Shown piece after piece: positions 18,177-29,084 of a stretch of DNA of 64,000 bases. The stretch is from the NCBI RefSeq assembly GCF_018336975.1, contig NZ_CP025572.1:2877271-2941270 (forward strand). Reading direction: 5' to 3'. The notes under the pieces are model-generated. The model had not been told where the DNA came from. It worked only from the letters and a program-made list of their open reading frames with translations, and did not search any database. Positions within the stretch are counted from its first letter, which is position 1. The number at the start of each line of letters is the position of its first letter. Made by a program: the position numbers and the translations under genes. Source of the stretch: Marinomonas sp. CT5. Its GTDB lineage: Bacteria > Pseudomonadota > Gammaproteobacteria > Pseudomonadales > Marinomonadaceae.

Positions 18177-20063
18177 ATGTTGGCAAATCTTAGTTTCCGT
18201 ACCAAGTTACTCTCTCTTCTTATTGCTGCTATTCTTGGATTCGTTGTCGTAACTGCGGTTGCTTTACAGGGATTAAGCGTACAAGAAACGTCTTCTTCTA
18301 AATTTGAGCGTCTCACAGCAGTAGATAAAGACCTATCATCTTTAATCATTACCTTGATGGAAGAATACGAATCCCTATCTAAAATAGATGACAGTTCTTA
18401 TGAGAGCTTTCTTGAACAATTAAACACCAATTATGAGAGTTTCATCAGCTCACTTGAGCAAGATAAAAACCTTCTTGTAGATCCTGAAGCGAAAAATAAC
18501 ATTGAGAACATTACCGTCTCACTCACAAACTACATAGAAGCACTAAAGCAGCTTGTTCAACAAAGACAAAAAGTAGGCTTTAATGGCTCATCAGGCTTAA
18601 AAGGTAAAATCTCTGAATTAGGTGAAAAAGTAACGGAAGAAATATCTTTCCTCAGCCTAGTTAAACAAGAATTTTTGCCTGTTCGAGAAGCAGAAAAAAA
18701 CTTTATTTTTGAACCTGCTCCGGAAAATAAAGCCGCCTTTATGGAACGCTATGACAAATTCTACAAACGCGTCAAAAACTTTGGCCTAGAAGAACGTTTT
18801 GGTGAAGTCATCAATCAATACTTTTCAGCTGTAGAAGACTTTGATAGTGAAAACCAGAAACTTATTGGTCTTCAAACCGAGTTTTCCAATCAAAAAGCTA
18901 ATTTTGCTCAAACTCGATCAGCCGCTGTAGATTACATGCAACAGGCAGTGGTAGATGCTAGAAAACAAGCTTCTGCAAGCTCACAACAAGCCAGCATTAG
19001 CTTAATTATTGTGAGTGTTGTGGTGGCGATTATTGCCGGGCTTATGATGATGGGAATTGGCCGTAGCGTTAATAAGACTCTCAACCAAATCATGAAAGAC
19101 CTTGGCAAAGTGAAAAGCGGAGACCTAACGGCTCGTCTTTATGTCAACCACAAACGTAACGATGAATTTGACTCTTTGTGCAGCTCGGTAAACGAAATGA
19201 CCACCGGTCTCGGTTCCGTTATTGGCGAAGTCGTTGATACAACTCAAGGTGTTAATAACATGGTGACAGAGTTAAACACCTCTGTTACCAACATTGCACA
19301 AAGCAACCGCTCAGTAAGCGAGCAAACCAACTCTCTTGCTGCTGCAACAGAAGAAATTTCAACAACAATTTCTAGTATTTCTAGTACAACAGAAGATTTA
19401 AGTAGTCAGTCTCAAAACACTTATGAATCGGCTAAAGTGGGTGCTGAAACTATTAAAGGCGCCCTATCCAACCTCTCTAGCACTATTAGCGTGGTTAATA
19501 AAACCAGCGAGCAGCTTAATGAACTTGGTCAGTTATCGAAAGATATCGACAATGTTATCGGTATGATAAATGACCTAGCCAATCAAACTAACCTGCTTGC
19601 ATTGAACGCAGCCATTGAAGCCGCGCGTGCTGGCGAAGCTGGCCGAGGTTTCTCTGTTGTAGCAGACGAAGTACGTTCTCTAGCAGAAAAAACAGTAGAT
19701 GCCACAGCTAAAATCACGGATATCGTAAGCACGATCCAGTCCTCAACACAAACAGCTATCGAAACTATGCACAGCGGTCAAGAAAGCCTGCATTCGATTG
19801 AAGAATTCAGTGAAAAGGCAGAATTGGCAATTCGTGAAATTGAGCGAAATGCACAGACAAGCTCAGCCTCCTCGATTGATATGGCACGCTCTATCCAAGA
19901 AGTGGCTAAAACTGCTGTACATATGAGTGAGGAAATGGACAAAATTGCTCAACAGCTTCAACGTGATAATAGCTATATCAATAGTATTGAGGGCAATACT
20001 AGTGACATTCATAATCAAGTTAGCAGCCTAGACAAAAAAACAAGCGTTTTTACTACTCGTTAA
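18177..20063 (+). CDS. methyl-accepting chemotaxis protein
   Basis: A 628-residue chemoreceptor. TM1 is about 10-30, a long mostly helical periplasmic sensor about 31-273, TM2 about 275-297, HAMP about 298-350, then the cytoplasmic signalling helices. The hairpin tip [20 protein letters not shown] is conserved, with [18 protein letters not shown] after it (about 466-505). The length and helical nature of the sensor ([18 protein letters not shown]) suggest an HBM-type ligand domain, but this is not certain. No C-terminal NWETF-type pentapeptide is present, so adaptation enzymes would not be tethered. It ends with a bidirectional terminator shared with gltX. Confidence 0.92.
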   Translation: MLANLSFRTKLLSLLIAAILGFVVVTAVALQGLSVQETSSSKFERLTAVDKDLSSLIITLMEEYESLSKIDDSSYESFLEQLNTNYESFISSLEQDKNLLVDPEAKNNIENITVSLTNYIEALKQLVQQRQKVGFNGSSGLKGKISELGEKVTEEISFLSLVKQEFLPVREAEKNFIFEPAPENKAAFMERYDKFYKRVKNFGLEERFGEVINQYFSAVEDFDSENQKLIGLQTEFSNQKANFAQTRSAAVDYMQQAVVDARKQASASSQQASISLIIVSVVVAIIAGLMMMGIGRSVNKTLNQIMKDLGKVKSGDLTARLYVNHKRNDEFDSLCSSVNEMTTGLGSVIGEVVDTTQGVNNMVTELNTSVTNIAQSNRSVSEQTNSLAAATEEISTTISSISSTTEDLSSQSQNTYESAKVGAETIKGALSNLSSTISVVNKTSEQLNELGQLSKDIDNVIGMINDLANQTNLLALNAAIEAARAGEAGRGFSVVADEVRSLAEKTVDATAKITDIVSTIQSSTQTAIETMHSGQESLHSIEEFSEKAELAIREIERNAQTSSASSIDMARSIQEVAKTAVHMSEEMDKIAQQLQRDNSYINSIEGNTSDIHNQVSSLDKKTSVFTTR

Positions 20064-20079
20064 TATAAACAAAACGACC

Positions 20080-20111
20080 AAAAAAAACCGACTTCAAAGT
20101 CGGTTTTTTTT
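20080..20111. terminator. bidirectional terminator between the MCP gene and gltX
   Basis: ACCGACT / AGTCGGT stem with a tight loop, flanked by seven A residues on one side and eight T residues on the other. It works for the chemoreceptor gene on the plus strand and for gltX on the minus strand. Confidence 0.9.
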
Positions 20112-20152
20112 CATCTAACCATGGCCTAAGTGTTAACCCAAAGGCCAATCAA

Positions 20153-21634
20153 TTACAAGCCAGCGTATTCTTTTTCCCAGCGCTTCGCTTCTTTCTTAGA
20201 TGGGCCACCTAATACGTTCACGGCAGTACGCATACGAGCACGTGAAATATCAGAGCCTAATATGGCCATTGAATCAAACACTGAAACAGACGCGGTTGTT
20301 CCTGAGATAGCAACAAACAAAGGTGCGAAGAAATCTTTTGGCTTAATTTCCATCACCTGAGCCAATGTTTTCATTTCATTAAAAATTTCGTCTTTTTCCC
20401 ATTTACTCAAAGTTTCCAAACGCCATAAAGCAAATTGCATTGCTTTACGAAGCGTTTCCTCTTCCATTTTAATAGAAGCAAAATCTTCTTTGGTAATAGG
20501 CAGCATACCTTTGAGAAAGAACCCAGCGACATCCGCTACATCAGAAAAGGTCTCAACTCGCGGTATTACTAGCGGTAGAATCTTCATTAAATATTCAGGG
20601 TTAAGCGCCCATTCAACATATTTCTGCGCAAACGATTCTGGTGTTAAATTCTCTCGAATCCACATACCGTTCAGCCAGCTTAATTTTTCCACATCAAAAA
20701 CAGGGCCACCTAAAGAAACACGCTGAATATCAAAGTGTTCAATCATTTCATCTAAAGAGAACTTTTCACGTTCATCAGGCATAGACCAACCCATACGCCC
20801 TAAGTAGTTAATCACTGCTTCGGACATGTAACCCATACGCTGGTAATACAAAATACTGGTTGGGTTTTTACGTTTAGATAGCTTAGATTTATCTGGATTA
20901 CGCAGTAGAGGCATATGGCAAAGCGTTGGCATATCCCAACCAAAGTACTGGTACAACAAAATATGCTTAGGCGCAGAGTTGATCCATTCTTCGCCACGAA
21001 TAACATGAGTGATTTTCATCAAATGATCATCAACCACGTTGGCCAAATGGTAAGTTGGCATGCCATCCGCTTTTAACAAAACTTGCATGTCTACTTGAGC
21101 CCAATCAATTTCGATAGTGCCACGAAGCATATCCTGAACAACACATGTGCCCTCTTCAGGAATTTTCATGCGAATAACATAAGGAACGCCAGCATCTAGT
21201 TTAGCTTGCACCTCTTCTGGAGTCAGGTTTAATGCACGGCCATCGTATTTTTGTGGCAGACCCTGCTCTTTCTGCTCAATACGCATTCGGTCCAACTCTT
21301 CCGTGGTTTCAAATGCATAAAAAGCATGGCCTTTCTCAACTAACTCACGCGCATATTGAGCGTATATGTCACCTCTCTCACTTTGGCGATAAGGGCCATA
21401 TTCACCACCGACATCAGGACCTTCCGCCCAATCTAGGCCTAACCAGCGCAATGCGTCTAAAATCATCTTTTCCGATTCTGGCGTACTACGAGTCTGATCA
21501 GTATCTTCAATACGTAAAATAAACTTACCGCCCATTTTGCGTGCAAAAGCCATATTAAATAATGCAATGTAAGCTGTACCTACATGTGGGTCGCCTGTTG
21601 GTGAAGGCGCAATACGTGTTCTTACCTCTGACAT
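20153..21634 (-). CDS. gltX: glutamyl-tRNA synthetase
   Basis: A 493-residue class I synthetase that charges tRNA-Glu. The HIGH-type motif is [12 protein letters not shown] (9-20), and the KMSKS-type motif is KLSKR (251-255). Conserved IEDTDQTRS (42-50) and [14 protein letters not shown] (211-224) are also present. Length and layout fit the bacterial discriminating type. It is single-copy in this window and is followed by a strong terminator. The xni gene lies about 100 bases upstream on the same strand. Confidence 0.97.
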   Translation of the reverse strand: MSEVRTRIAPSPTGDPHVGTAYIALFNMAFARKMGGKFILRIEDTDQTRSTPESEKMILDALRWLGLDWAEGPDVGGEYGPYRQSERGDIYAQYARELVEKGHAFYAFETTEELDRMRIEQKEQGLPQKYDGRALNLTPEEVQAKLDAGVPYVIRMKIPEEGTCVVQDMLRGTIEIDWAQVDMQVLLKADGMPTYHLANVVDDHLMKITHVIRGEEWINSAPKHILLYQYFGWDMPTLCHMPLLRNPDKSKLSKRKNPTSILYYQRMGYMSEAVINYLGRMGWSMPDEREKFSLDEMIEHFDIQRVSLGGPVFDVEKLSWLNGMWIRENLTPESFAQKYVEWALNPEYLMKILPLVIPRVETFSDVADVAGFFLKGMLPITKEDFASIKMEEETLRKAMQFALWRLETLSKWEKDEIFNEMKTLAQVMEIKPKDFFAPLFVAISGTTASVSVFDSMAILGSDISRARMRTAVNVLGGPSKKEAKRWEKEYAGL

Positions 21635-21736
21635 AAAAATCTCATTTATCCGTTGCCTGAAATGCCGCTATTATAAGCGCCCCATAAGATATGAGTAAGG
21701 GGTTAAACCTATCTTTTCTACTGAGAAGTTTGATAT

Positions 21737-22528
21737 TCACTCAACTTTACTTTCGATATACCTAAGCTGTGAAAGTCTAACCCCAATTTCCACATCCGTT
21801 TTCAAAGCAACTAATGAGCGAGACAACAAGCATTGCTCATATCCGCCAGCTAACATTGACTGAATACGCTCTGAGAAAGACGATAGATTTGCATAAATTT
21901 GTTCGATAGTTGGAAAGGAATTTATTATCCCTAGAGCCGTTTTTGGTCCAATCCCTTTAACTCCTGGGATGCGATTGGTGATATCTCCTACCAAAGCCCA
22001 ATAGTCGGTCAACTGTTGTGGTTCAACGCCATACTTTCCGGGCACCCAGATTTTGTCGTACCCTAATTTGGCAAAATAGTCATATTGGAGAATACGATCA
22101 TCCCCTAATAATTGAGTAAACCCTTTATCTGTGGAGATGATATATGACTTCACATCCCGGTTTGCAGCTTTGACAGCTAAAGTTGCAATAAGGTCATCCG
22201 CTTCCCAGCCATTTATTCTTAAACAAGGCAAATGATTAAACCGAAATACCTTAGCAAACTCGGGTAAGGCGTTAAGCAGCGCATCATCCATTGGAACACG
22301 CCCTAACTTATACTCAGGATAAACTCTATGACGCCAAGTTTTACCATTTGAGTCAAACACAACCACAGCATAAGAAGGAGAAAACTGGTGAGTCAGTTTC
22401 GCCAAGGCTTCGACTGCAATACTTTGCGTTCGCTCAATTCGACGATCTAAATCTTTTTCAGACTCTAGCGCCGCATAAAGTCGTCGAATCAAATTCAATC
22501 CGTCAATAATGAGTAATTTTTTATCCAC
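21737..22528 (-). CDS. xni: flap endonuclease Xni (exonuclease IX)
   Basis: A 263-residue protein of the 5'-nuclease family, equal in scale to the exonuclease domain of DNA polymerase I. It shows LLIIDGLNLIRRLYAAL, VFDSNGKTWRH, GWEADDLIATLA with acidic metal ligands, and the helix-hairpin-helix VKGIGPKTAL. The family processes branched DNA ends. Xni proteins often lack part of the metal-binding set and have weak or structure-specific activity. It is transcribed toward gltX and may share its transcript. Confidence 0.92.
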   Translation of the reverse strand: MDKKLLIIDGLNLIRRLYAALESEKDLDRRIERTQSIAVEALAKLTHQFSPSYAVVVFDSNGKTWRHRVYPEYKLGRVPMDDALLNALPEFAKVFRFNHLPCLRINGWEADDLIATLAVKAANRDVKSYIISTDKGFTQLLGDDRILQYDYFAKLGYDKIWVPGKYGVEPQQLTDYWALVGDITNRIPGVKGIGPKTALGIINSFPTIEQIYANLSSFSERIQSMLAGGYEQCLLSRSLVALKTDVEIGVRLSQLRYIESKVE

Positions 22529-22646
22529 ATCAAAACCTTATTTTTGCTACATTGCTTTACGTTTAATTAAAAAGATTAGGGTAACATCATATAAGTTTCA
22601 CCACGACAACTTGTAAAACATGACTACCAACAAAAAGGACTCTGTT

Positions 22647-23903
22647 ATGAAAAAACAACCGACTTATTTATGCCTTAGTATTCTATTAGGCATAACGAAC
22701 CAAACTGCTTTTGCAACACCTATTAATGCGGTTATTGGACTGGACAACAGTCAAGTTGTAGAAAATAGTTCAGAGCTGAGCCTAACGCCAAATACAGGAA
22801 CACTTTTACCACTACAAGAGAGTTTCGCACCGATAACCCACTTACAAAATAACCACGATACGAATTGGTTTGATCAAATAAACCATAAAGTCAGAGTTGA
22901 GCATAAACTACGAGACTTAAACTATACCGGCACGCTAACAAAAATAGAGCAAGACTCACGCTCTTTTGTCCTTAGCAGTAAAGACTATTCAACCAAATTG
23001 CCCATGGATGACTTCTATCTAATTCCATTAGAAACCCCAAACATGGAAAACAAAATTCCAGCTACCGATACCAACAGCGAGAATACACCTCCAACTTATA
23101 AAGTCAGCTATCAGACAAACCAACTTTCGTGGACTCCTCAGCTCAGCTTGATCATAGATGATGATAAGGTCAGCATTTCTCAACAAGCACTTATTCACAA
23201 TAACTCAAGCTCTATAGTCCAAATACAAGACAGCCTTTTACATTATTCAAGAACTACAGCGCCACGACTGTTTAAAACAGAGCGTTCGTCATTGGCTATG
23301 AGCGCTGATCGTCCAGACGTAAACTATCAAGACAATGAGATAAGCTATACCCTTGGAGGCACGCTTTCTATTTCCCCTTATTCAAATACATTAATCCCCT
23401 TACCTAGCAGCGACACAAAAATAGAAAAGCATATCCACCAAGCCAAACTGTACACTTATGGCGGTAATTCAGGAAAAATAGAATTAAACTTTTATAATAA
23501 CCTACGCTTTACCTTACAAAAAAATGGCATTCCAGGTGAATACAAAACCTTTTGGAAAAGAGGTGAGTTACTTATCCCTGGCAATACGGTCCACTTAAAT
23601 ACCATTCGTAAAGGCAACTCAATCGATGTCATAACCAACAAAAGTCAAGATATTACTGGTTACCTCTCTTTAGTAAGCGCTTCTTCTCAAAAACTGCCTA
23701 GTACTCAAGTTTGGAAGGCAACCATTATTAACCATTCAAACACCCCCCAAGCATTTTCTGTAGAACAAAACACGAATGGCATAGTTGAAGTATTAGAAGG
23801 TAAGGACTCAGCTCAAATTCAGGCGAATAGCTTAATTATTTCAGGCAATATTAAGGCGAACTCGAAAAAAACCATCACTTATAAAATAGACGTAAAAAGC
23901 TAA
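22647..23903 (+). CDS. secreted protein, DUF4139-like
   Basis: A 418-residue exported protein. The signal peptide is MKKQPTYLCLSILLGITNQTAFA. I chose the ATG at 22647 because AAGGAC precedes it by six bases; the frame is open nine codons further up. The middle part (KVSYQTNQLSWTPQLSLIID, then QQALIHNNSS) and the later GIPGEYKTFWKRGELLIPGN resemble DUF4139 proteins, beta-rich envelope proteins of unknown role. The match is from pattern memory and moderately sure. An AT-rich hairpin follows at once. Confidence 0.6.
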   Translation: MKKQPTYLCLSILLGITNQTAFATPINAVIGLDNSQVVENSSELSLTPNTGTLLPLQESFAPITHLQNNHDTNWFDQINHKVRVEHKLRDLNYTGTLTKIEQDSRSFVLSSKDYSTKLPMDDFYLIPLETPNMENKIPATDTNSENTPPTYKVSYQTNQLSWTPQLSLIIDDDKVSISQQALIHNNSSSIVQIQDSLLHYSRTTAPRLFKTERSSLAMSADRPDVNYQDNEISYTLGGTLSISPYSNTLIPLPSSDTKIEKHIHQAKLYTYGGNSGKIELNFYNNLRFTLQKNGIPGEYKTFWKRGELLIPGNTVHLNTIRKGNSIDVITNKSQDITGYLSLVSASSQKLPSTQVWKATIINHSNTPQAFSVEQNTNGIVEVLEGKDSAQIQANSLIISGNIKANSKKTITYKIDVKS

Positions 23904-23911
23904 TATTCATC

Positions 23912-23966
23912 AATGTGAAAAATTAAATGCTAAAAAGCAGTACGGCTTGCATTAATTTTTCACATT
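23912..23966 (+). terminator. long AT-rich hairpin after the DUF4139-like gene
   Basis: Arms of 18-19 bases (AATGTGAAAAATTAAATGC against GCATTAATTTTTCACATT, one bulged A) enclose an inner AAGC/GCTT stem. It lies nine bases after the stop codon. No proper T run follows, so it may stabilise the mRNA end as much as terminate. Confidence 0.55.
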
Positions 23967-24100
23967 AAAAGTCTATTTAAAATATTTCGTTATGATATGG
24001 TCAAGAGTCATAATAGATATAGCAATATAAGCACTGCCACAAGATAAAAACTTAAGGTACTATTATAACTATATTTCATAATACGAGCCCACAGAGATCT

Positions 24101-25429
24101 ATGAAAAAGCATATTATACCCTCACTTATTGCCGCGGCTGTGTTAAGTAGCACAACTGCTCACGCTGAAAGCATTTACGAAGTATACAAACTTGCCCAAC
24201 AACATGACCCAAGTTTAAGAGCTGCTGCTGCCACTTATCAGGCACAAAAAGAAGGTGTAACGGTTACCAAAGGCAACCTATACCCAAATATCACTTTTAA
24301 CGGCAATCTTGGTTACGATAAAACCGATACTGACGCTAACAACTTTGACAGCACCTCCAATACGTTAGCCTTACAGTTGAACTATCCTATTTATTCGCCT
24401 GCTCTAGGCTACGCCGTTGACTCTGTAGAACTGAGCTCAAAAAGTGCTGGTATTAGTTATACGAATGCAGCAGAAGACCTCGCATTGAAGACACTAACTG
24501 AATACTTCAATTTGTTAATTGCGCAATCAACACTGCAAACAACCGAAGCATTAGTAAAAAGCACAGCCAGCCAGCTAGACCGAGCCAAAAAACAATACGA
24601 AGTGGGCCTAGCCTCCATTACGGACCTACAAGATGCTCAAGCCGAATATGACTCTGTTCGAGTAACCGAGCTAAGCGCTCGTTCCAGTGTATCTTATGCT
24701 CAAAAAGCTTTGTACCAAAGAACAGGACAAGAGATAAAGAGCATTCCCCAACTAGCTAAAGACTATCCAATCCGTCTAGATCCAAATATGTCAGTTGATT
24801 CTTTGATTGCTAAAGCTCGTCTAGATAACAAAGAACTGCAAATTCTGAACCTTTCAGTAGAAAGCGCAGAAAACAACGTTAATATCCAAAAGGCCAATGG
24901 TCGTACCCCGACGGTTTCAATCACAGGTTCGTTATCAAGAAAAGATACCGATTATAGCAGTGGCGCGCCGGCTTCTATGCGTGACGGTGTAACCAATAAT
25001 GCGTCTGTCGCATTGGGAGTGAGTATTCCTTTATACAGTGGTGGAGCAATTAACGCATCCGTTCGTCAAGCTACATCACAAGCTGAGTCAGCTACAGAAC
25101 AAAGAGCCAGTTCACTACAAGCAATTGAACTGAATATTCGCAGCCTATATCTTGACTTACAAACGGCCGTTGCACAGATTGATGCTCAACAGCAATTGAT
25201 TCGCTCTCGAACAAGTGCTTTAGAAGCAACAAAAGCGGGCTATGATGTTGGTACTCGTAACCTTGTCGAGCTATTAGATGCACAATCTAACCTCTTCAAC
25301 GCACAAAATACCTACGAGCAATATCGCTATAACTTTGTTTTGAAAAAACTAAACCTATTAGAAGCTACAGGCGATCTTACCGAAGACAAGATCAAAGAGT
25401 TGGACAAATGGTTAGTTGCTAAAAATTAA
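24101..25429 (+). CDS. tolC: TolC family outer-membrane efflux channel
   Basis: A 442-residue protein with the signal peptide MKKHIIPSLIAAAVLSSTTAHA. It has two repeats of the TolC fold: the first begins SIYEVYKLAQQHDPSLRAA, and the helical barrel parts include KKQYEVGLASITDLQDAQAEY and, in the second repeat, GYDVGTRNLVELLDAQSNLF. The trimer forms an outer-membrane channel and periplasmic tunnel for type I secretion and RND or MFS pumps. No pump genes adjoin it, so it probably serves several systems. Length is slightly below E. coli TolC (493 with signal). Confidence 0.93.
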   Translation: MKKHIIPSLIAAAVLSSTTAHAESIYEVYKLAQQHDPSLRAAAATYQAQKEGVTVTKGNLYPNITFNGNLGYDKTDTDANNFDSTSNTLALQLNYPIYSPALGYAVDSVELSSKSAGISYTNAAEDLALKTLTEYFNLLIAQSTLQTTEALVKSTASQLDRAKKQYEVGLASITDLQDAQAEYDSVRVTELSARSSVSYAQKALYQRTGQEIKSIPQLAKDYPIRLDPNMSVDSLIAKARLDNKELQILNLSVESAENNVNIQKANGRTPTVSITGSLSRKDTDYSSGAPASMRDGVTNNASVALGVSIPLYSGGAINASVRQATSQAESATEQRASSLQAIELNIRSLYLDLQTAVAQIDAQQQLIRSRTSALEATKAGYDVGTRNLVELLDAQSNLFNAQNTYEQYRYNFVLKKLNLLEATGDLTEDKIKELDKWLVAKN

Positions 25430-25453
25430 TTGTAAATATGAATTATTAGCCAT

Positions 25454-25485
25454 AAAAACCGTAAAATCATGTTTTACGGTTTTTA
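25454..25485. terminator. terminator between tolC and the aminopeptidase gene
   Basis: A perfect 12-base stem AAAACCGTAAAA / TTTTACGGTTTT, five-base loop, then T residues. The A-rich left side allows use by both convergent genes. Confidence 0.88.
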
Positions 25486-25517
25486 TGTGCTTGACGTTTA
25501 ATCAAACCATCATCAGG

Positions 25518-26816
25518 TTAACGAGCGATTAATTTTTCTCTTTGAGTAAATCGAACTAACACTTTATATAATCCATAAGCATCTCGGCTACCTGCCAACT
25601 CACGAATAGAATGCATACCAAAAGTCGGTAAACCTATATCAATCGTTGGAACACCAATTTCACCGGAAGTTATAGGGCCAATCGTACTACCACATGCCAT
25701 ATCACTTCGCACCACAAAACATTGCACTTCATAATTCTCTTGTGCCGCTAAGTCACGATAAATACCTGCCGTCTCACTATTGGTTGCATAACGCTGATTA
25801 GCATTTACTTTGATAACGGCCCCTTTATTAATCGAAGGTGCATGCAACTTATCATGTTTATGTGCATAGTTAGGGTGCAGAGCATGCGCATTGTCTGCAG
25901 AGACCAACATAGAACGCTGAATGGATTGAACATACTGCTCAGGATTTGGCGTTAAACGATGTAAAACATCCTCTAAAAACGGCCCATTTGCACCACAAGC
26001 GGATAAACTTCCAATCTCTTCATGATCGGTACAGATAAGTAAACTTGGACGCTGATGATCGTCATTCAGTAAAGCTTGCAAGCCTACAAAGCAACTTAAC
26101 AAATTATCTAAACGTGCAGAACAAATATACTCTTTGTGCAGACCGACTAAAGCGGCGGCTTGCGTATCGTATAAACTCAGCTCAAAATCCAGGATAGTAT
26201 CAATAGACAAATCCGCATATTGCTTTTGCAATTGTGTTTTTAAAAGCTCATGCAGATCAAACTCATTTTCAGCACCACACAAAATTGGCAAAATCTCTTC
26301 TTGTGGATTAACCGAAAAACCTTCATTGGCTTGTCGGTTCAAATGAATGGCCAAATTAGGAACGACAGCAATTGGACCTTTAAAATCCACCAAGCGACTA
26401 ACAATATCACCAGCCTGAGTTTTTAACGTAATACGACCAGCAATGGATAGATCCCTATCCAACCAAGTATGCAACAAAACACCGCCGTATACTTCAACAC
26501 CCAGCTGATGATATCCAAATCGATCCACTTGAGCGTTAGGCTTAAGCTTCAAGCAAGGGCTATCAGTGTGAGCGCCAATCATACGCCAACCTGATTGACT
26601 GATATTAAGTTGTGGCGTTGTAAACGCGATCAGTGAAGATTCATTACGGGTGACAAAGTACTTCCCCCCCTCTTTAATTGACCAATCATCAGCTTCCGAT
26701 AATTCCGTGAAACCTTCAGCAATTAAAGCACTACGCATACTCGCAGTAGCATGAAATGGTGTTGGTGACGACTGAAGAAATGACAGTAAAGAGTCATTAA
26801 AATTTGAGAATTCCAT
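25518..26816 (-). CDS. apeB: M18 family aspartyl-type aminopeptidase
   Basis: A 432-residue cytosolic metallopeptidase of the ApeB/DNPEP family. Zinc-site segments are visible: GAHTDSPCLKLKP (His83 in AHTDSP), SARLDNLLSCFVGL, ICTDHEEIGSLSACGANGP with the catalytic acidic pair, and VRSDMACGSTIGPI near the C-terminus with GMHSIRELAG at the end. These enzymes remove N-terminal acidic or hydrophobic residues from peptides as large multimers. Length is normal. It is monocistronic, divergent from prc. Confidence 0.93.
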   Translation of the reverse strand: MEFSNFNDSLLSFLQSSPTPFHATASMRSALIAEGFTELSEADDWSIKEGGKYFVTRNESSLIAFTTPQLNISQSGWRMIGAHTDSPCLKLKPNAQVDRFGYHQLGVEVYGGVLLHTWLDRDLSIAGRITLKTQAGDIVSRLVDFKGPIAVVPNLAIHLNRQANEGFSVNPQEEILPILCGAENEFDLHELLKTQLQKQYADLSIDTILDFELSLYDTQAAALVGLHKEYICSARLDNLLSCFVGLQALLNDDHQRPSLLICTDHEEIGSLSACGANGPFLEDVLHRLTPNPEQYVQSIQRSMLVSADNAHALHPNYAHKHDKLHAPSINKGAVIKVNANQRYATNSETAGIYRDLAAQENYEVQCFVVRSDMACGSTIGPITSGEIGVPTIDIGLPTFGMHSIRELAGSRDAYGLYKVLVRFTQREKLIAR

Positions 26817-26939
26817 AATACCCTATGAGCAAAATGCTTTAAAAAAGTGACTTTTTAACACTTAGGCTAGCCTTACAGCCCAGTGTCTAATATGATTTTA
26901 ACATTGACGTATAAAATAGACAGAGAGAGCCCATACCGG

Positions 26940-28988
26940 ATGAACTATAAACGCCTTTTGCTTTGCCTTTTAACCGGCTATACCCTTGCCTCGACTTCTG
27001 CGTCCGCATATCAAGAGCTGCAGCCTCCACATGAATATGACAAAGTATCAAAAGAGCTCGTGGAGATGCTGGAAGCGATCCATTATAACAGACCCCACAT
27101 TGATGATGCTATTTCAGAAAAAGCGTTTGATTATTACATTGATTCATTGGACCCAAGTAAAAGTTTTTTTCTAAAAAGTGATATTGATAAACTAAGCCAA
27201 TACAAAGACAGTTTTGATGACGCCTTGAGAAACGGTGATACACAAGTCGCTTATACCATTTACAACCTATTTCTAGAGCGTTTAGAAAAACGACTAACTA
27301 GTCTGCAGTCGAAATTACCTGAAATGGTTAAAGGCTTTAATTTTGAACTCGACGAATCCTTTAACGCTGACCCAGAAGCTCGAAAATGGGCAACAACAGA
27401 GGCGGAACTAGATGACTATTGGCGAAAACGCCTAAAAAACCGCGCACTTACACTTAAACTCAATGGAGAAAACCAAGATAAAATCATCTCCATCCTTGAA
27501 AAGCGTTACAAAAATCAACTGAAACAAGTCGATCAAACCAATGCCACTGACGTTTTTCAAACTTTTGCGAACTCTGTTACCGCAGCGCTAGATCCTCATA
27601 CTACGTACTTCGCACCAAGAGCCTCAGAAGCCTTTAATATCAATATGAGTCTTTCTTTGGAAGGGATTGGCGCCGTATTACAAATGGACGACGATTACAC
27701 AAAAGTCGTCCGCTTAATTCCCGGTGGGCCTGCTGCGACACAAAGCGATTTATCACCTAACGACCGAATCATTGCCGTAGGACAAGAAGGCAAACCTATG
27801 ATCGACGTGGTTGGAATGCGCCTTGATGACGTAGTCGATATGATCCGTGGCGAACGTGACACAACAGTGAAGCTTGAAATTGCGCCTAGCAAAGGAGACA
27901 CACAAGCCAGTAAGACCATCAGCATCGTGCGCAAAAAGGTCAAATTGGAAGATCAATCAGCGAAAAAAGAAATCGTTGAAATCGAACGTGACGGTGAAAA
28001 ATACAAAGTTGGCGTTATTACCTTGCCAACCTTTTATTCTGACTTCGCGGCCATCCAAGCAGGCGAAAAAAACTATAAAAGCTCGACCAGAGACACTAAA
28101 AAACTTATTGAAGAACTTCGTAAAGAAGACATCTCAGCGCTAATCCTTGATTTACGAAACAACGGTGGCGGCTCACTACAAGAAGCGAACGCCCTAGCGG
28201 GTTTATTTATTCCTTCTGGACCGACAGTTCAAATACGTGATCAAAGTGGGCGTGTAACACCTCTAGGAGACTTAGACAAATCCATTGCTTATAGTGGACC
28301 TATGGCCGTTCTAGTAAATCGCATGAGCGCATCCGCTTCAGAAATCGTTGCTGGAGCTTTACAAGATTACGGGCGAGCCTTAATTCTAGGTAACCAGACC
28401 TTTGGCAAAGGCACAGTGCAGGTATTGCAAGACTTGGACAAAGGCCAATTAAAAGTAACTCAGGCAAAATTTTATCGAATTTCTGGTGAAAGCACGCAAC
28501 ACAAAGGAGTCATGCCAGACATTATTTTCCCTTCGCTAATTGATAAAAAAGCAATAGGAGAAAGCGCACTAAAAAATCCATTACCTTGGGACAAAATCCA
28601 TGAAACTCGCTACCCAATTTATTGGAACATGCCTGCGTATTTGCCGATTTTGGAACCTCGTCATGAAGCTAGGATGGCAAAAGACCCTAATTTCATTGCG
28701 ATTAATGAGCAAATTGCCGAGTTCAAAAAGCAAGAGTACATGTATAGAAACATTTCGCTTAATGAAAAAACTCGCATCAAACAACGAGAAGAAAATAAAG
28801 CCAACGACCTTAAACGCGAAAATGAACGTCGCAAAGCGCTCGGTCTTGACCTACTTACTTCAGTAGAAGATATCAAACCCGTTGAAGAAGATACTTACGC
28901 TAAAGAGGCGTCAGAAATTCTTCTTGATTTCATTGCTACGAATCAAATGGCGCAAGCACAAGCTAAAAAGAAAACAGCGCAAAATTAA
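26940..28988 (+). CDS. prc: tail-specific periplasmic protease Prc
   Basis: A 682-residue S41 protease, exactly the length of E. coli Prc. The signal peptide is MNYKRLLLCLLTGYTLASTSASA. A PDZ domain (IPGGPAATQSDLSPNDRIIA) lies near 260-330. The catalytic dyad is Ser465 in MSASASE and Lys490 in FGKGTVQ, 25 apart as in E. coli. The C-terminal DUF3340-like region has the expected basic helices. Prc trims penicillin-binding protein 3 and removes SsrA-tagged or unfolded periplasmic proteins. The frame is open to a GTG at 26883, but the ATG at 26940 gives a normal signal peptide. Confidence 0.95.
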   Translation: MNYKRLLLCLLTGYTLASTSASAYQELQPPHEYDKVSKELVEMLEAIHYNRPHIDDAISEKAFDYYIDSLDPSKSFFLKSDIDKLSQYKDSFDDALRNGDTQVAYTIYNLFLERLEKRLTSLQSKLPEMVKGFNFELDESFNADPEARKWATTEAELDDYWRKRLKNRALTLKLNGENQDKIISILEKRYKNQLKQVDQTNATDVFQTFANSVTAALDPHTTYFAPRASEAFNINMSLSLEGIGAVLQMDDDYTKVVRLIPGGPAATQSDLSPNDRIIAVGQEGKPMIDVVGMRLDDVVDMIRGERDTTVKLEIAPSKGDTQASKTISIVRKKVKLEDQSAKKEIVEIERDGEKYKVGVITLPTFYSDFAAIQAGEKNYKSSTRDTKKLIEELRKEDISALILDLRNNGGGSLQEANALAGLFIPSGPTVQIRDQSGRVTPLGDLDKSIAYSGPMAVLVNRMSASASEIVAGALQDYGRALILGNQTFGKGTVQVLQDLDKGQLKVTQAKFYRISGESTQHKGVMPDIIFPSLIDKKAIGESALKNPLPWDKIHETRYPIYWNMPAYLPILEPRHEARMAKDPNFIAINEQIAEFKKQEYMYRNISLNEKTRIKQREENKANDLKRENERRKALGLDLLTSVEDIKPVEEDTYAKEASEILLDFIATNQMAQAQAKKKTAQN

Positions 28989-29000
28989 AAGTACAATGTA

Positions 29001-29042
29001 GAGAACGAAAAACACCGATAGATTGTTTTTCGTTCTCATTTT
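29001..29042 (+). terminator. intrinsic terminator after prc
   Basis: A perfect 13-base stem GAGAACGAAAAAC / GTTTTTCGTTCTC with an 11-base loop, then ATTTT, 12 bases after the prc stop. Confidence 0.85.
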
Positions 29043-29084
29043 GTATGCTCTATATAACCCCTTAATTCAAACGAACTTTACACC

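Noticed and set aside
26883-26939. Upstream GTG start for prc
   Set aside because: It would put 19 polar residues before the signal peptide; the ATG at 26940 gives the E. coli length.
28989-29084. LexA box upstream of the ybfE-like gene
   Set aside because: No CTGT-N8-ACAG or close variant was found; only the prc terminator is visible.
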